A stretch of DNA of 64,000 nt from an uncultured Roseivirga sp. (GCA_947493005.1 CANLOY010000011.1:39799-103798); one strand, 5' to 3'. Numbered from the stretch's first letter, positions 47,670 to 57,712 are shown. Program-made: numbers and translations. The notes: a model not told the origin generated them from the sequence alone.

Positions 47670-49898
47670 TTAATTTCCATCTTTCTTGAACTTGTCAAAA
47701 CGCGTGTCTTTCTTGCTCTTTTTTGGGAATACATTGTTAGAAGCGTCCACATCAGCTAATTGTTTGAAAGGGTCGAATACTACATTAGCAACCTCTTTGT
47801 CCTTCACAAAAATCCTACTAACCTGCTGTTCACTTAGGCGCCAAACTTCAGCAGGAACCTTCTCTATTTCTTTGCTTCCATCTTTGTAAGTCCACTCTAT
47901 AACCAGAGGTGTTACTAGACCTCCATGGTTTTTGAAAGTGATTTGATAGACGTTTTTACCAGCGAAGCGTTTCTTGATTCCTTCATTATCAATTTCACTT
48001 CTGTATTCAGAACCTACATTGCTGTCAATTAACTTGAACTCCTGAGGTTTTCCGTAGAATGGGTTGCCATCGGTTTCACCTGCGTTCTCTCCAAGGTTTC
48101 CACTTTGAGCATTTACTCTGGTTTCCAGGCTTTTATCTTCTCCTGCAACCTTGAACCACTTTACGTCAGCAACTTCAATGTCTACATTGTCGGTAGTGTA
48201 GAACCAGCCTTTCCAGAACCAATCCAAATCTACAGCCGAAGCGTCTTCCATAGACCTGAAGAAATCAGCAGGTTTCGGGTGCTTGAAAGCCCATCGTCTG
48301 GCATACTCTTTAAATGCCTGGTCGAAAAGCTCAGGACCCATTACTTGCTCTCTTAGAATAACCAATGCGGCAGAAGGCTTAGAATAAGCTTCTGGTCCCA
48401 ATTGCAAAGATTGTTCCGGGTTGGTCATAATAGGTCGCATAAAGTTTTTGCTTCCCTTCATATAAGGTACAATAGCCTCTGGAGAGTTTGAAGTATAAGG
48501 TAAATCCGGGTAGTATTTTTTCATGGTTAAGTATTCAAGAAAAGAATCTAGCCCTTCATCCATCCATGCCCACTGACGTTCATCGGAGTTGATAATCATA
48601 GGGAAGAAGTTGTGGCCCACTTCGTGAACGATCACATATACCATTCTGGTTTTGATAAAATCGTCATAAGAGCCATCAGGTCTTGGACGACCGAAGTTGA
48701 AACAAATCATCGGGTACTCCATTCCAATACTGGCCGCATGAACGGATATCGCTACCGGATATGGGTAGTCAATAGTCATTTCAGAATAGTTAATTAATGT
48801 GTTAACCACGGCTTTTGTAGACTCTCTTTCCCAAAGTGGGTTTCCTTCTTTAGGATAGTAAGACATTGCCAATGGAGTATTGTCATTGAGTTTTACTGCT
48901 TGAGCATCCCAGATGAATTTTCTTGAAGAGGCAAAAGCAAAATCTCTCACATTTTCGGCATGGTAAATCCATGTAGATTTCTTATTTGATCTTGTTTTCT
49001 CTTTAACTTCTGCTTCTTCTTGAGTAACAATGATCACGGGCTTATCGAACGATTTTTTTGCTTGCTCAAAACGGCTAAGCTCTTTCTTTGTCAATACTTT
49101 TGACGGGTTCTTTAGTGTTCCCGTAGAGCCCACTATGTGGTCTGATGGTACAGTAATTTCTACTTCAAAATCTCCAAAGGTTAAAGCAAACTCACCCGAG
49201 CCCATGAATTGTTTGTTCTGCCACCCATTAAAGTCATCATAAACAGCCATTCTAGGATAAAACTGAGCAATAGTATACAAGTAATTACCATCCTCTTTGA
49301 AGTACTCATACCCTGATCTTCCACCAAGTTGAGCTCTGTCATTAACGTTGTACCACCAGTCAATATTAAAGCTGAACTTTTCGCCACTCTTTAAAGGAGT
49401 TGGCAAAGTGATCTTCATCATGGTATGATTAACAAGGTAGTCGAGACTATTGCCTTTGGTATCTTTAACAGCAGTTAGCTTAAAACCACCATCAAAGCCG
49501 GTATCACCCAGAACTCTTTGAGCTTGAGTAGTTCCAAGCTCCTGAATAGAGCCGGGAAGTTGTTGAAATCCATTGGTCTGACTGCCAAGGTTATTCTGCT
49601 GCCTTACATTCTGGTCTAGTTGTATCCACAAATACCTTAATGTAGAAGGAGAGTTATTATGGTATGTGATGACTTCCGAGCCAGTGATTCGTTGATTTTC
49701 ATCGTCAAGCTCAACTTTAATTTTATAATCAGCTTTCTGTTGCCAGTATTCTGGCCCAGGTTCTCCTGATCCCGTTCTATATCGGTTTGGGGTAGGAAGC
49801 ATGTTGTCCATCTGCTCAAATTTTCTTTGCCATTCGTTGTTTTGCCCAAAGGCCACAACCGAGCAGAAGATGAGTAAGAGGGTGAGTGTCTTTTTCAT
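47670..49898 (-). CDS. M1 family zinc metallopeptidase
   Basis: This 742-residue exported protein has a signal peptide (residues 1-18, cleavage after VAFG). The N-terminal beta-domain (about 50-290) is of the M1 aminopeptidase type. The catalytic domain contains HEVGH (His425, Glu426, His429) and the third zinc ligand Glu448 in WMDEGLDSF, spaced as expected for gluzincins. The usual aminopeptidase motif GxMEN is replaced by something like IGMEYP just upstream, a variant often seen in Bacteroidota M1 homologues. The C-terminus ends in a Lys-rich tail with no T9SS sorting domain, so a periplasmic location is likely. It is separate from its neighbours: its own terminator lies downstream and a divergent gene upstream. 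Confidence 0.92.
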   Translation of the reverse strand: MKKTLTLLLIFCSVVAFGQNNEWQRKFEQMDNMLPTPNRYRTGSGEPGPEYWQQKADYKIKVELDDENQRITGSEVITYHNNSPSTLRYLWIQLDQNVRQQNNLGSQTNGFQQLPGSIQELGTTQAQRVLGDTGFDGGFKLTAVKDTKGNSLDYLVNHTMMKITLPTPLKSGEKFSFNIDWWYNVNDRAQLGGRSGYEYFKEDGNYLYTIAQFYPRMAVYDDFNGWQNKQFMGSGEFALTFGDFEVEITVPSDHIVGSTGTLKNPSKVLTKKELSRFEQAKKSFDKPVIIVTQEEAEVKEKTRSNKKSTWIYHAENVRDFAFASSRKFIWDAQAVKLNDNTPLAMSYYPKEGNPLWERESTKAVVNTLINYSEMTIDYPYPVAISVHAASIGMEYPMICFNFGRPRPDGSYDDFIKTRMVYVIVHEVGHNFFPMIINSDERQWAWMDEGLDSFLEYLTMKKYYPDLPYTSNSPEAIVPYMKGSKNFMRPIMTNPEQSLQLGPEAYSKPSAALVILREQVMGPELFDQAFKEYARRWAFKHPKPADFFRSMEDASAVDLDWFWKGWFYTTDNVDIEVADVKWFKVAGEDKSLETRVNAQSGNLGENAGETDGNPFYGKPQEFKLIDSNVGSEYRSEIDNEGIKKRFAGKNVYQITFKNHGGLVTPLVIEWTYKDGSKEIEKVPAEVWRLSEQQVSRIFVKDKEVANVVFDPFKQLADVDASNNVFPKKSKKDTRFDKFKKDGN

Positions 49899-50164
49899 GT
49901 TGAAGTGTAGTTTCTATTAAAAATTTGTGCTGCTTAAGAAAGCGACAACAATAATACTCAATTACTCCTACAATCTCATGAATTAAGTTTTCACAGAGTA
50001 GTTGCTGACTCATAGTGGTATAGAAAACCAACCATTGATTGAATCCCTCGTTTCTGAATGAAATGCGCATTTTGCAAATAGCAATAGATGTCACATGATT
50101 GTGTGATTGTATTTGTGAGCATATAAGAGGTAATTGTTGATTGGTGTGAATTAAAACAAAAGAT

Positions 50165-50965
50165 ATGAAACGCTATTTGGTCTTGTTTTTTCTGATGCTA
50201 TGTCATTTGGGGAAGTCTCAGGCACTGGAAGTTACATTTATCAGTAATGAAGGTTTTTTGTTTAAAACAGGAGATAATTCTGTTCTTATTGATGCCTTAT
50301 ATAGAAAATCACATCCTGACTACACATTTCCTTCGGAAGAGGTGCTGGATAAAATGATTCATGGAACAGCTATGTTTGAAAAGGTTGATTTATACCTTCA
50401 GTCGCATGTACACTACACCCATTTTTATCCAGAGACTGTTGGTCGGTTTTTGGACAAACAAAGAGATACAAGGATGATTGCCTCTCCACAGGTTGTGGAT
50501 AGCCTGGCAAAACTTTATCCTGATTTTGAAAGGATTGAAGACCAGTTGTTGAAGTATAATTGGGAGGAGGACCGGATGGTGTTTAGTCATGGCGGAGTCA
50601 GGGTAGATGCTTTTAAGATCAGACACGATGGTGAACAATGGGCCTGGGTGCAAAATCTTGGACATTTGATCCATATTGGCCGGTATAAAATACTTCACAT
50701 GGGCGATTTGTTGTTGGATGAAGAGGTGTTGACAAACATGCGACTGAACGAACAGGGTATAGATCTGGCGATTTTACCTTTTTGGTTGGTTTTGCGTAAC
50801 GGTGTCGCTAGGGTGAAAGAGTTGATCAAAGCCAGAAAATACATTATATCTCATTACCCTATTCCTAGAATGAAGCAAAACATTGCCAGGATCAAGCAAG
50901 TGTTTCCCGAAGCAATAATTCTTAACACCCCGATGAAAACGGAGCTTTTCCAACTGAAAGAATAA
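50165..50965 (+). CDS. Metallo-beta-lactamase-fold protein with variant HxHxTH motif
   Basis: This 266-residue protein has a signal peptide (about 1-19). It resembles secreted UlaG-like metal-dependent hydrolases: ALEVTFISNEGFLF for the first strands, then the metal motif SHVHYTHFYPE (His81, His83, His86), Asp181 in LHMGDLLLDEE and His230 in ISHYPIP. The Asp that normally precedes the last histidine of HxHxDH is Thr85 here (codon ACC). One metal site is therefore probably altered or lost, while the other ligands seem kept. The natural substrate is unknown. The gene is divergent from the M1 peptidase and 54 nt upstream of a glycerophosphodiesterase on the same strand, and the two may be co-transcribed. 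Confidence 0.85.
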   Translation: MKRYLVLFFLMLCHLGKSQALEVTFISNEGFLFKTGDNSVLIDALYRKSHPDYTFPSEEVLDKMIHGTAMFEKVDLYLQSHVHYTHFYPETVGRFLDKQRDTRMIASPQVVDSLAKLYPDFERIEDQLLKYNWEEDRMVFSHGGVRVDAFKIRHDGEQWAWVQNLGHLIHIGRYKILHMGDLLLDEEVLTNMRLNEQGIDLAILPFWLVLRNGVARVKELIKARKYIISHYPIPRMKQNIARIKQVFPEAIILNTPMKTELFQLKE

Positions 50966-51019
50966 TACTACCATAATAAACAAAGCTGGAGTATTTTCTA
51001 TTTTGCAAGAAAAGCAGTT

Positions 51020-51892
51020 ATGAGGTTAGGTATCATATTCATTGTTATTTTTTCTTTTCAGTTTGCAGTAAAAGCCCAAAAAGTAGACATACAGGGACAT
51101 AGGGGAGCCAGAGGACTTATGCCCGAAAATACCATTCCCGCTTTTCTGAGGGCGATTGATGAAGGAGTGACCACTCTTGAACTTGATGTGGTGATAACTA
51201 AAGACAAAAAAGTGGTGGTTTCACATGAGCCTTATATGTCTTTTTCGATATGTAAAAAGCCCGATGGTACCGATGTAAATAAATCTGAATCCAAAGACTT
51301 AAACATCTACCAAATGACCTACAATGAGGTCAGTACTTATGATTGTGGATCTAGAGGGAATGCAAGGTTTCCAATGCAGGAGAAGATGTCTGTTTCAAAG
51401 CCACTTCTATCTGTAATGATTGTAGAGATCGAAAAATACATTGCCGAAAAAGGACTGTCGAAGGTTAATTATAACATTGAAATTAAGAGTTCAGAAAAAG
51501 GAGATGGAGTTTACCATCCAGGAGTTGATGAGTTTTCAACACTGGTTTATACCCTGTTAACACCTCTATTACCAAAGGAAAGGTTCACAATTCAAAGTTT
51601 TGACTTTAGAGTGCTTAAGTTTTGGCATGAAGCTTTCCCAGATGTTTCTTTAGTTGCCCTAGTGGAGAACGCTAAAGGAGTAGAAGCTAACCTGAAATCT
51701 TTGGGTTTTGTTCCTGATGTTTACAGTCCATATCACCTTTTGCTAAACAAGAAGTCAGTTAACCTTTGTCATCAAAAAGGAATGAAAGTTATTCCTTGGA
51801 CAGTTAATCAAAGAAAGACCATGAAGAAGCTGATAAAAATGGGAGTTGATGGGATTATAACTGATTATCCGGATAAAGCAAAGGGCCTTTAA
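51020..51892 (+). CDS. Glycerophosphodiester phosphodiesterase
   Basis: This 290-residue protein with a signal peptide (cleavage after VKAQ) belongs to the GDPD TIM-barrel family, which hydrolyses glycerophosphodiesters to glycerol-3-phosphate and an alcohol. Visible motifs are GHRGARGLMPENT (catalytic His27, substrate Arg28, Glu36), LELDV (metal ligands Glu54 and Asp56) and VVSHEP (second catalytic His69). A C-terminal strand VDGIITDYPD matches the family. Export suggests periplasmic phospholipid-headgroup scavenging. It follows the metallo-beta-lactamase-fold gene by 54 nt. Confidence 0.93.
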   Translation: MRLGIIFIVIFSFQFAVKAQKVDIQGHRGARGLMPENTIPAFLRAIDEGVTTLELDVVITKDKKVVVSHEPYMSFSICKKPDGTDVNKSESKDLNIYQMTYNEVSTYDCGSRGNARFPMQEKMSVSKPLLSVMIVEIEKYIAEKGLSKVNYNIEIKSSEKGDGVYHPGVDEFSTLVYTLLTPLLPKERFTIQSFDFRVLKFWHEAFPDVSLVALVENAKGVEANLKSLGFVPDVYSPYHLLLNKKSVNLCHQKGMKVIPWTVNQRKTMKKLIKMGVDGIITDYPDKAKGL

Positions 51893-51982
51893 AGGTCATT
51901 AATAAGGTAACCTGTTACTCTTTGGTGAGTGTAGATTTTATAGTTGTCTATAAGTCTTTATTTTTGCCATTCCTTTTGAAAA

Positions 51983-53152
51983 ATGCAGGTTCTAGAAGTC
52001 AAAGACAGAAATACAGAAAAAGAGTTCATTCAATTACCTGTTCGCTTATACAAAGGTGAAAAGAATTGGATCCGTCCTTTGGATAAAGATATTAAGGCAG
52101 TCTTTGACCCTGCAAAGAATAAGAACTTCAGAAATGGTGAAGCAATTAGATGGGTTCTTAAGGATACAAATGGCATTGTAATTGGAAGAGTTGCTGCTTT
52201 TATAAATAAGAAAACGGCCAATAGCTATGATCAACCAACAGGAGGAATGGGCTTCTTTGAGTGTATCAATGATGAGCCCGCAGCATTCAAACTTTTCGAT
52301 ACCTGCAAAGAATGGCTCAGGGAAAGAGGTATGGAGGCAGTTGATGGGCCTATCAATTTTGGAGATAGAAATAACTGGTGGGGCCTGTTGGTAGATGGTT
52401 TTTATGAGCCGAATTACCAAATGCCTTATAATTTTGGTTACTATCAGGAATTGTTTGAAGCTTACGGTTTCAAAGAATATTTCAAGCAGTACACTTACCA
52501 AAGGCCAATGGGTAGCGAAGTTGATTTTGCACCAAGGTTTTATGAAAAAGCTCAGTTAACACTGAACGATAAAGATTATGAATTCAGGCATATTTCAAAA
52601 AAGGAGTATGGCGTTGCGCATAAATACTTCCATGAAGTGTACAATAAAGCCTGGGCGGGTCATAGTGGTGTAAAACCAATGAGTGTTCAGCAGGCAAAGT
52701 CCACTTTTAATATGCTAAAACCAATTGCGGATGTAAGGTTGCTTTGGTTTGCATTTTATAAGAACGAACCGGTTGCTTTCTTTATCTCTATCCCTGAACT
52801 TAACCAGCTATACAAGCACCTGAATGGCAAGTGGAGTTTACTTAGTAAACTAAAGTTCCTTTACCTGCTAAAGACCAAGGCCTGCCATAAATCACTTGGG
52901 CTGGTTTTTGGAGTGGTGCCAGAACACCAGAAAAAAGGAGTTGAAGGAGCTTTGGTAGTTTCCTACGTGAAAAAACTGGCCTGGAAAAAAGGATTTCAAT
53001 ATTCTGATTTAGAAATGAACTGGATTGGCGACTTCAATCCCAAAATGATGAGGGTTGTTGAGCAAATTGGTGGAAAGATATTCAAAACACACATTACGTA
53101 TCGTAAGCTCTTTGATGAGACAAAAGAATTTAAAAGAGCTCCTATTCTTTAA
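51983..53152 (+). CDS. GNAT-like N-acetyltransferase domain protein
   Basis: The 389-residue cytoplasmic protein has no signal peptide. The C-terminal half carries a plausible acetyl-CoA-binding motif, FGVVPEHQKKGVEGALV, followed by a helix, then EMNWIGDFNPKMMRVVEQIGG, as in GNAT folds. The N-terminal half has a second, more degenerate GNAT-like domain (residues about 1-200; RPLDKDIKAVFDP and GPINFGDRNNWWG). Such double-GNAT proteins are common and uncharacterised in this phylum. A TANNTTTG-like box at 51959-51966 lies 16 nt before the ATG, but no TTG sits at the usual distance. The next gene begins 14 nt after its stop, so the two are probably co-transcribed. Confidence 0.8.
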   Translation: MQVLEVKDRNTEKEFIQLPVRLYKGEKNWIRPLDKDIKAVFDPAKNKNFRNGEAIRWVLKDTNGIVIGRVAAFINKKTANSYDQPTGGMGFFECINDEPAAFKLFDTCKEWLRERGMEAVDGPINFGDRNNWWGLLVDGFYEPNYQMPYNFGYYQELFEAYGFKEYFKQYTYQRPMGSEVDFAPRFYEKAQLTLNDKDYEFRHISKKEYGVAHKYFHEVYNKAWAGHSGVKPMSVQQAKSTFNMLKPIADVRLLWFAFYKNEPVAFFISIPELNQLYKHLNGKWSLLSKLKFLYLLKTKACHKSLGLVFGVVPEHQKKGVEGALVVSYVKKLAWKKGFQYSDLEMNWIGDFNPKMMRVVEQIGGKIFKTHITYRKLFDETKEFKRAPIL

Positions 53153-53166
53153 ATAAGCAATTAAGT

Positions 53167-54162
53167 ATGAATAAAAAGTATGATGTATACGGCATAGGCA
53201 ATGCCTTGGTAGACCTTGAGTTTAAGGTGAACGATCAGTTCTTGTATGACCATAAAGTGCAGAAAGGCCTGATGACACTGGTTGATGAAGATACCCAATA
53301 CAGGTTAATGGGGGCAATAGATCACGATACCCTAAACCGAAAATCTGGAGGTTCTGCTGCAAACACGGTTATTGCTGTAAGCCAGTTTGGAGGTAAGTCT
53401 TTTTATTCCTGCAAGGTTGCCAATGATGAGTATGGTGACTTCTATTTGAAAGATATGAATGATGCCGGAGTAGATACTAATCTTGATGGACAGACACGGG
53501 AAGATGGAATTACTGGCAAATGCCTTGTTATGATTACTCCTGATGCTGACCGTACAATGAACACTTTTCTCGGTGCTACTACAAACTTGTCGGTGAATGA
53601 AATCAATGAGTACGCAATAAAGGACTCCCAATACTTGTATTTGGAAGGGTACCTTACCACTTCCGAGTCTGGAGTGCTTGCTATGAAGAAGGCTAAGAAA
53701 ATTGCTGAAGACAATGGTGTGAAAACCTCAATTACCCTTTCAGACCCTTCAATTGTTCAGTTCTTTAAACAAAAGTTTGTAGATGTGATTGGTGCATCGG
53801 TTGACTTACTGTTTTGTAATGAAGATGAGGCAATGTCTTTTACTGGCAAGGATAATCTTTCAGAAGCGCGCGAGGCACTTAAGAGTGAAGCCAGAAGATT
53901 CGTTATCACCCAAGGTAAAAATGGTGCTATGATATGGGATGGAGATACGTTTATAGATATTGAACCTTATAAAGTGAGTGCATTAGATACCAATGGTGCA
54001 GGAGATATGTACGCAGGGTCTTTCCTTTATGGGATAACAAACGGCCTGACTTTTGCATCTGCTGGTAAGTTGGCCAGCTTGGCTAGCTCCAGGGTTGTGG
54101 CTCAATATGGTCCTCGTTTAAACTGGCATGAAGTTCAGTCTGTTCTTCATGAATTAAAGTAG
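53167..54162 (+). CDS. PfkB-family sugar/nucleoside kinase (adenosine kinase-like)
   Basis: The 331-residue protein has the ribokinase/PfkB fold. The substrate-binding motif KSGGSAANTVIAVSQFGG lies near residues 57-75, and the signature DTNGAGDMYAGSF contains catalytic Asp280 and the anion hole. The opening YDVYGIGNALVDLEFKV is the form seen in adenosine-kinase-like members of Bacteroidota and related groups, though the substrate cannot be fixed from sequence alone. It transfers phosphate from ATP to a sugar or nucleoside hydroxyl. The stop codon is followed by about 110 nt before the M16 gene. Confidence 0.9.
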   Translation: MNKKYDVYGIGNALVDLEFKVNDQFLYDHKVQKGLMTLVDEDTQYRLMGAIDHDTLNRKSGGSAANTVIAVSQFGGKSFYSCKVANDEYGDFYLKDMNDAGVDTNLDGQTREDGITGKCLVMITPDADRTMNTFLGATTNLSVNEINEYAIKDSQYLYLEGYLTTSESGVLAMKKAKKIAEDNGVKTSITLSDPSIVQFFKQKFVDVIGASVDLLFCNEDEAMSFTGKDNLSEAREALKSEARRFVITQGKNGAMIWDGDTFIDIEPYKVSALDTNGAGDMYAGSFLYGITNGLTFASAGKLASLASSRVVAQYGPRLNWHEVQSVLHELK

Positions 54163-54274
54163 CAGGTGTTTAACGCCCGTATATCTGTATGGTGTTCCGT
54201 TAACCATTTTGAACGTTAAAGAACCCAATAAAGCAGATAATTTAGATTTCGAATAAACAGATTTAAAGTTAATT

Positions 54275-55639
54275 ATGATTAGGAAAATTAGTTTACTATT
54301 CATGTGCTGTGCTATCGTGTCCTTTTCGGTCAATGCACAAAACATTGAGTATGAAGAATATAAGCTTGATAATGGGCTGCACGTGATTCTTCATCAAGAT
54401 AATTCCACTCCAATTGTTACTGTGGCAGTGCTGTACCATGTAGGGTCTAAGAATGAGCCTAAAGGGCGTTCAGGATTTGCTCACTTCTTTGAGCATTTAA
54501 TGTTTGAAGGCTCTGAGAATATTGGTAGAGGAGAGTACTTTAAAATAATACAGGCAGCTGGAGGGCAGTTAAATGCCAACACTTCCCCAGATAGAACTTA
54601 CTACTTCCAGACCTTGCCATCAAATAGACTGGAGTTGGGGCTTTATATGGAGTCGGAAAGAATGCTTCATGCTAAAATTGATTCCGCAGGTATAGCTACT
54701 CAAAAAGAGGTGGTGAAAGAGGAAAAAAGACAGGGAGTTGATAATCAACCTTATGGTACGGTGCTGGAGAAGATGCTTAAGAATGCATATAAGGGTACCA
54801 ATTATGAGTGGTCCCCTATAGGTAGCTTTGATGACATTGATGCCGCAACTGATCAGGATTTTGTTGACTTCTATGAGACTTTTTATGTACCTAATAATGC
54901 TACACTTTCAATAGCTGGAGATATTGACATAGAGGAAGCTAAGAAACTAATTAAGGACTACTTTGGAGAAATAAAGAGTGGTACAAAAGATATACCAAGG
55001 CCTTCTATTACGGCACCTGTTTTAGATGGAGTGGTTGAAGAGACGGTATTTGATAATGTACAATTACCTGCGGTGATTCAGGGTTACAGAATGCCACCTC
55101 AGGGAACAGACGATTATTATGCGCTTCAGATGGTAACACAATTACTTTCAGGAGGGCAGAGCTCTCGTTTCCAGAAAATACTGGTTGATGAGAAAAGAAT
55201 GGCCTTAGGTTTTCAGGTAATTCCTTTGGGGCTAGAAGATGGTGGTCTTTTTATAAATTTTGCGCTGCCTAATCAAGGCTATGAAGTATCTGATTTAGCT
55301 AAAGAAATGGATGTCATTGTGGAGCAAATCAAGGAAGAATTAGTGCCGGAAAGAGAGTTTAAAAAATTACAGAACCAAATAGAGAATAACTTCATTTCAG
55401 GTTACGGTTCTGTTCAGTCAATAGCTGAAAGTCTAGCCAATTACCATGTTTACTTCGGAGATACTGAGTTGATCAATTCTGAGATTGAGAGGTATAGAAA
55501 AGTAACTCGTGAAGATCTGATGAGAGTAGCTAAGAAGTACTTTGCTCCAGAAAACAAAGTGGTACTTACTTACCGACCAAAATCAGAACAGGAAAAGCCT
55601 GGCGATACCAAAATCAACAAGGAAGGAGGGAACAACTAA
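54275..55639 (+). CDS. M16 zinc protease, active subunit
   Basis: This 454-residue protein has a signal peptide (cleavage after VNAQ). The inverted zinc motif HFFEH (His70, Glu73, His74) and the third ligand Glu150 in KEVVKEEKRQ have the spacing expected for pitrilysin-family enzymes. The second half is the structural repeat of the M16 fold (PAVIQGYRMPPQG, LLSGGQSSRFQK). The stop codon overlaps the next start codon by 1 nt (TAATG), so translation is coupled to the partner subunit. In this phylum such pairs form periplasmic heterodimers, one catalytic and one not. Confidence 0.93.
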   Translation: MIRKISLLFMCCAIVSFSVNAQNIEYEEYKLDNGLHVILHQDNSTPIVTVAVLYHVGSKNEPKGRSGFAHFFEHLMFEGSENIGRGEYFKIIQAAGGQLNANTSPDRTYYFQTLPSNRLELGLYMESERMLHAKIDSAGIATQKEVVKEEKRQGVDNQPYGTVLEKMLKNAYKGTNYEWSPIGSFDDIDAATDQDFVDFYETFYVPNNATLSIAGDIDIEEAKKLIKDYFGEIKSGTKDIPRPSITAPVLDGVVEETVFDNVQLPAVIQGYRMPPQGTDDYYALQMVTQLLSGGQSSRFQKILVDEKRMALGFQVIPLGLEDGGLFINFALPNQGYEVSDLAKEMDVIVEQIKEELVPEREFKKLQNQIENNFISGYGSVQSIAESLANYHVYFGDTELINSEIERYRKVTREDLMRVAKKYFAPENKVVLTYRPKSEQEKPGDTKINKEGGNN

Positions 55640-57696
55640 TGAAGAAGATTTTAACATTAGCACTTGCACTGATAGCATTTGGTGCAACTGCACAGATTGA
55701 TAGAACAAAGCTTCCTGAACCTGCTCTGGCTAAGGAATTGAAAATAGGTGATTATGAAAAATTCACCTTAAAGAATGGTCTTACAGTAATAGTGGCCGAG
55801 AATCATAAATTGCCTACTGTTAGCTGGACTTTATCGTTTATTACTGGTCCTATTACTGAAGGAGATAAGGCTGGTTATACCGGGATTTATGGTCAGGTAA
55901 TGCGTGCCGGAACAACTTCTAAAAGCAAAGAAGCGCTTAACGAGGAGATTGATTTCATGGGTGCATCGGTATCTGCTGGAGCAACATCGGTATCAGCATT
56001 CTCTTTATCTAAATACAAAACTGAAGTATTAGATATAATGACAGACGTGCTTTTCAATCCATCTTTTCCTAAAGATGAGTTTGACAGAGCAATAGAGCAA
56101 ACACTTACTGGGTTAAAACAGGCAAAAGATGACCCTAATACAATAGCTGGAAATATTGGAGGTATTCTGAATTATGGAAAAGATCATCCATACGGAGAAA
56201 GAACCACAGAGGAAACGGTTAATAATATCACTATCGATGACCTTAAGAATCACTATGCAAGGTTCTTCAAACCTAACATTGCTTACTTGGTGGTTATTGG
56301 TGATATCAACAAAAAGGAAGCACAAAAGCTTGCTAAAAAGTACTTTGGTAAATGGAAAAATGGAGATGTAACTAAAGAAATATTTCCTGCTCCTAAGAGC
56401 ATTGAAAAGACAGTAATATCCTTAGTGGATCGTCCTTCTGCCGTACAGTCTGTAATTAGCATTTCTTACCCTGTAGAGAATAAACCTGGTAATGGAGATG
56501 CGGAAGCTATTTCTATCATGAATCAGATTCTTGGTGGTGGTGGATCAGCAAGGCTTTTCATGAACTTAAGAGAAGATAAAGGGTATACTTATGGAGCATA
56601 TTCAAATGTAGGAAGCAGTAGATACAGTGCTACATTTAGTGCCTCTGCTAGTGTTAGAAATGAAGTAACAGATAGTTCTCTTACGCAGTTCATGTATGAA
56701 CTTAAAAGAATAAGAGAAGAAGAGGTGACTCAGGAAGAGCTTGATCTTGCTAAAAACTTCCTTCGTGGAAGCTTTGCCAGATCCTTGGAAAACAGAGGTA
56801 CGGCAGCTCAGTTTGCATTAAGTGCTCAAATCAACGAGCTTCCAGAAGATCATTATGCTAATTACTTAAAAAGGATAGAAGCAGTAACTATTGCCGATGT
56901 TCAAAGAGTAGCTAAAAAGTATGTTAGACCAGGTAAGGCTAACATTGTAATTGTTGGTAAAGCAGAAGAGATTGCCGATAAATTAAGACCATTTGCAGAG
57001 ATTGTTTTTTATGATTTGGACGGAAATGTCACAGAAGATCCTACCAAAAAAGAGATCGCTGATATTTCTCCAAGAACAATACTTGATAAATATATAGAGG
57101 CAATTGGAGGAAGGTCTGTAGTAGACGGCATTACTTCTGTTGTCAATAAGAGTCAGGCTACACTTTCAATGGGAGGTCAGACATTCGATATAGGCAGAGC
57201 GGTTTATCAGAAAGGGCCAGATAAATTTGCAGATGTACAAAGTGTACCTGTTCAAGGAGATATCTACCAAATTTATAATTCAGGAGATGCGTTTCTTGTA
57301 GCCGGAGGTCAGAAGCAGGTTTTACCAGGTCCATTTGCAGCATTGATGAAATATCAAGGGACACTTTTTGGAGAGAGGTTCTACGAAGACATCGGTTTCA
57401 AACTTACCTATAAAGGCACAAGTAAAGTCAATGAAAAGGATGCTCACCGAATAGAAATTGATTTAGGTAGCGGACAAAGCGTGACTGAGTATTATGATGT
57501 TGAAACAGGTCTGAAAGTCAGGGTTGATTTAGGACAGTCTGGTGTAATCGATCTTGGAGACTATCGTGAAGTGAATGGAGTAAAAATACCGCACAGCTTC
57601 TCACAAAAAGGTGGGCAATTGCCGGTTGCTTTGGTTTTCGAGTCTACTGAAGTAACAGTCAATAGTGATATTGATGATGCTATTTTTAACAAGTAG
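55639..57696 (+). CDS. M16 protease-like subunit, inactive, with extra C-terminal domain
   Basis: The 685-residue protein has a signal peptide (about 1-18). Residues about 35-450 have the M16 fold, but where the partner has HFFEH this one reads GIYGQVMRAGT, so it lacks the zinc ligands. It retains the R/Y motif region DKGYTYGAYSNVG used for substrate binding. Beyond about 475 there is an additional 200-residue beta-rich domain (ISPRTILDKYIEAIGG to the end) that resembles LolA/LolB-type lipid-binding folds; this assignment is tentative. The start is coupled to the upstream gene by TAATG. A strong bidirectional terminator follows the stop codon. Confidence 0.9.
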   Translation: MKKILTLALALIAFGATAQIDRTKLPEPALAKELKIGDYEKFTLKNGLTVIVAENHKLPTVSWTLSFITGPITEGDKAGYTGIYGQVMRAGTTSKSKEALNEEIDFMGASVSAGATSVSAFSLSKYKTEVLDIMTDVLFNPSFPKDEFDRAIEQTLTGLKQAKDDPNTIAGNIGGILNYGKDHPYGERTTEETVNNITIDDLKNHYARFFKPNIAYLVVIGDINKKEAQKLAKKYFGKWKNGDVTKEIFPAPKSIEKTVISLVDRPSAVQSVISISYPVENKPGNGDAEAISIMNQILGGGGSARLFMNLREDKGYTYGAYSNVGSSRYSATFSASASVRNEVTDSSLTQFMYELKRIREEEVTQEELDLAKNFLRGSFARSLENRGTAAQFALSAQINELPEDHYANYLKRIEAVTIADVQRVAKKYVRPGKANIVIVGKAEEIADKLRPFAEIVFYDLDGNVTEDPTKKEIADISPRTILDKYIEAIGGRSVVDGITSVVNKSQATLSMGGQTFDIGRAVYQKGPDKFADVQSVPVQGDIYQIYNSGDAFLVAGGQKQVLPGPFAALMKYQGTLFGERFYEDIGFKLTYKGTSKVNEKDAHRIEIDLGSGQSVTEYYDVETGLKVRVDLGQSGVIDLGDYREVNGVKIPHSFSQKGGQLPVALVFESTEVTVNSDIDDAIFNK

Positions 57697-57712
57697 TAAC
57701 TAGTCATATTTA

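Noticed and set aside
49903..49913. AAGTGTAGTTT near the M1 peptidase start, resembling half of the left-edge palindrome
   Set aside because: The second arm is missing and an 11-nt match in AT-rich DNA can occur by chance.
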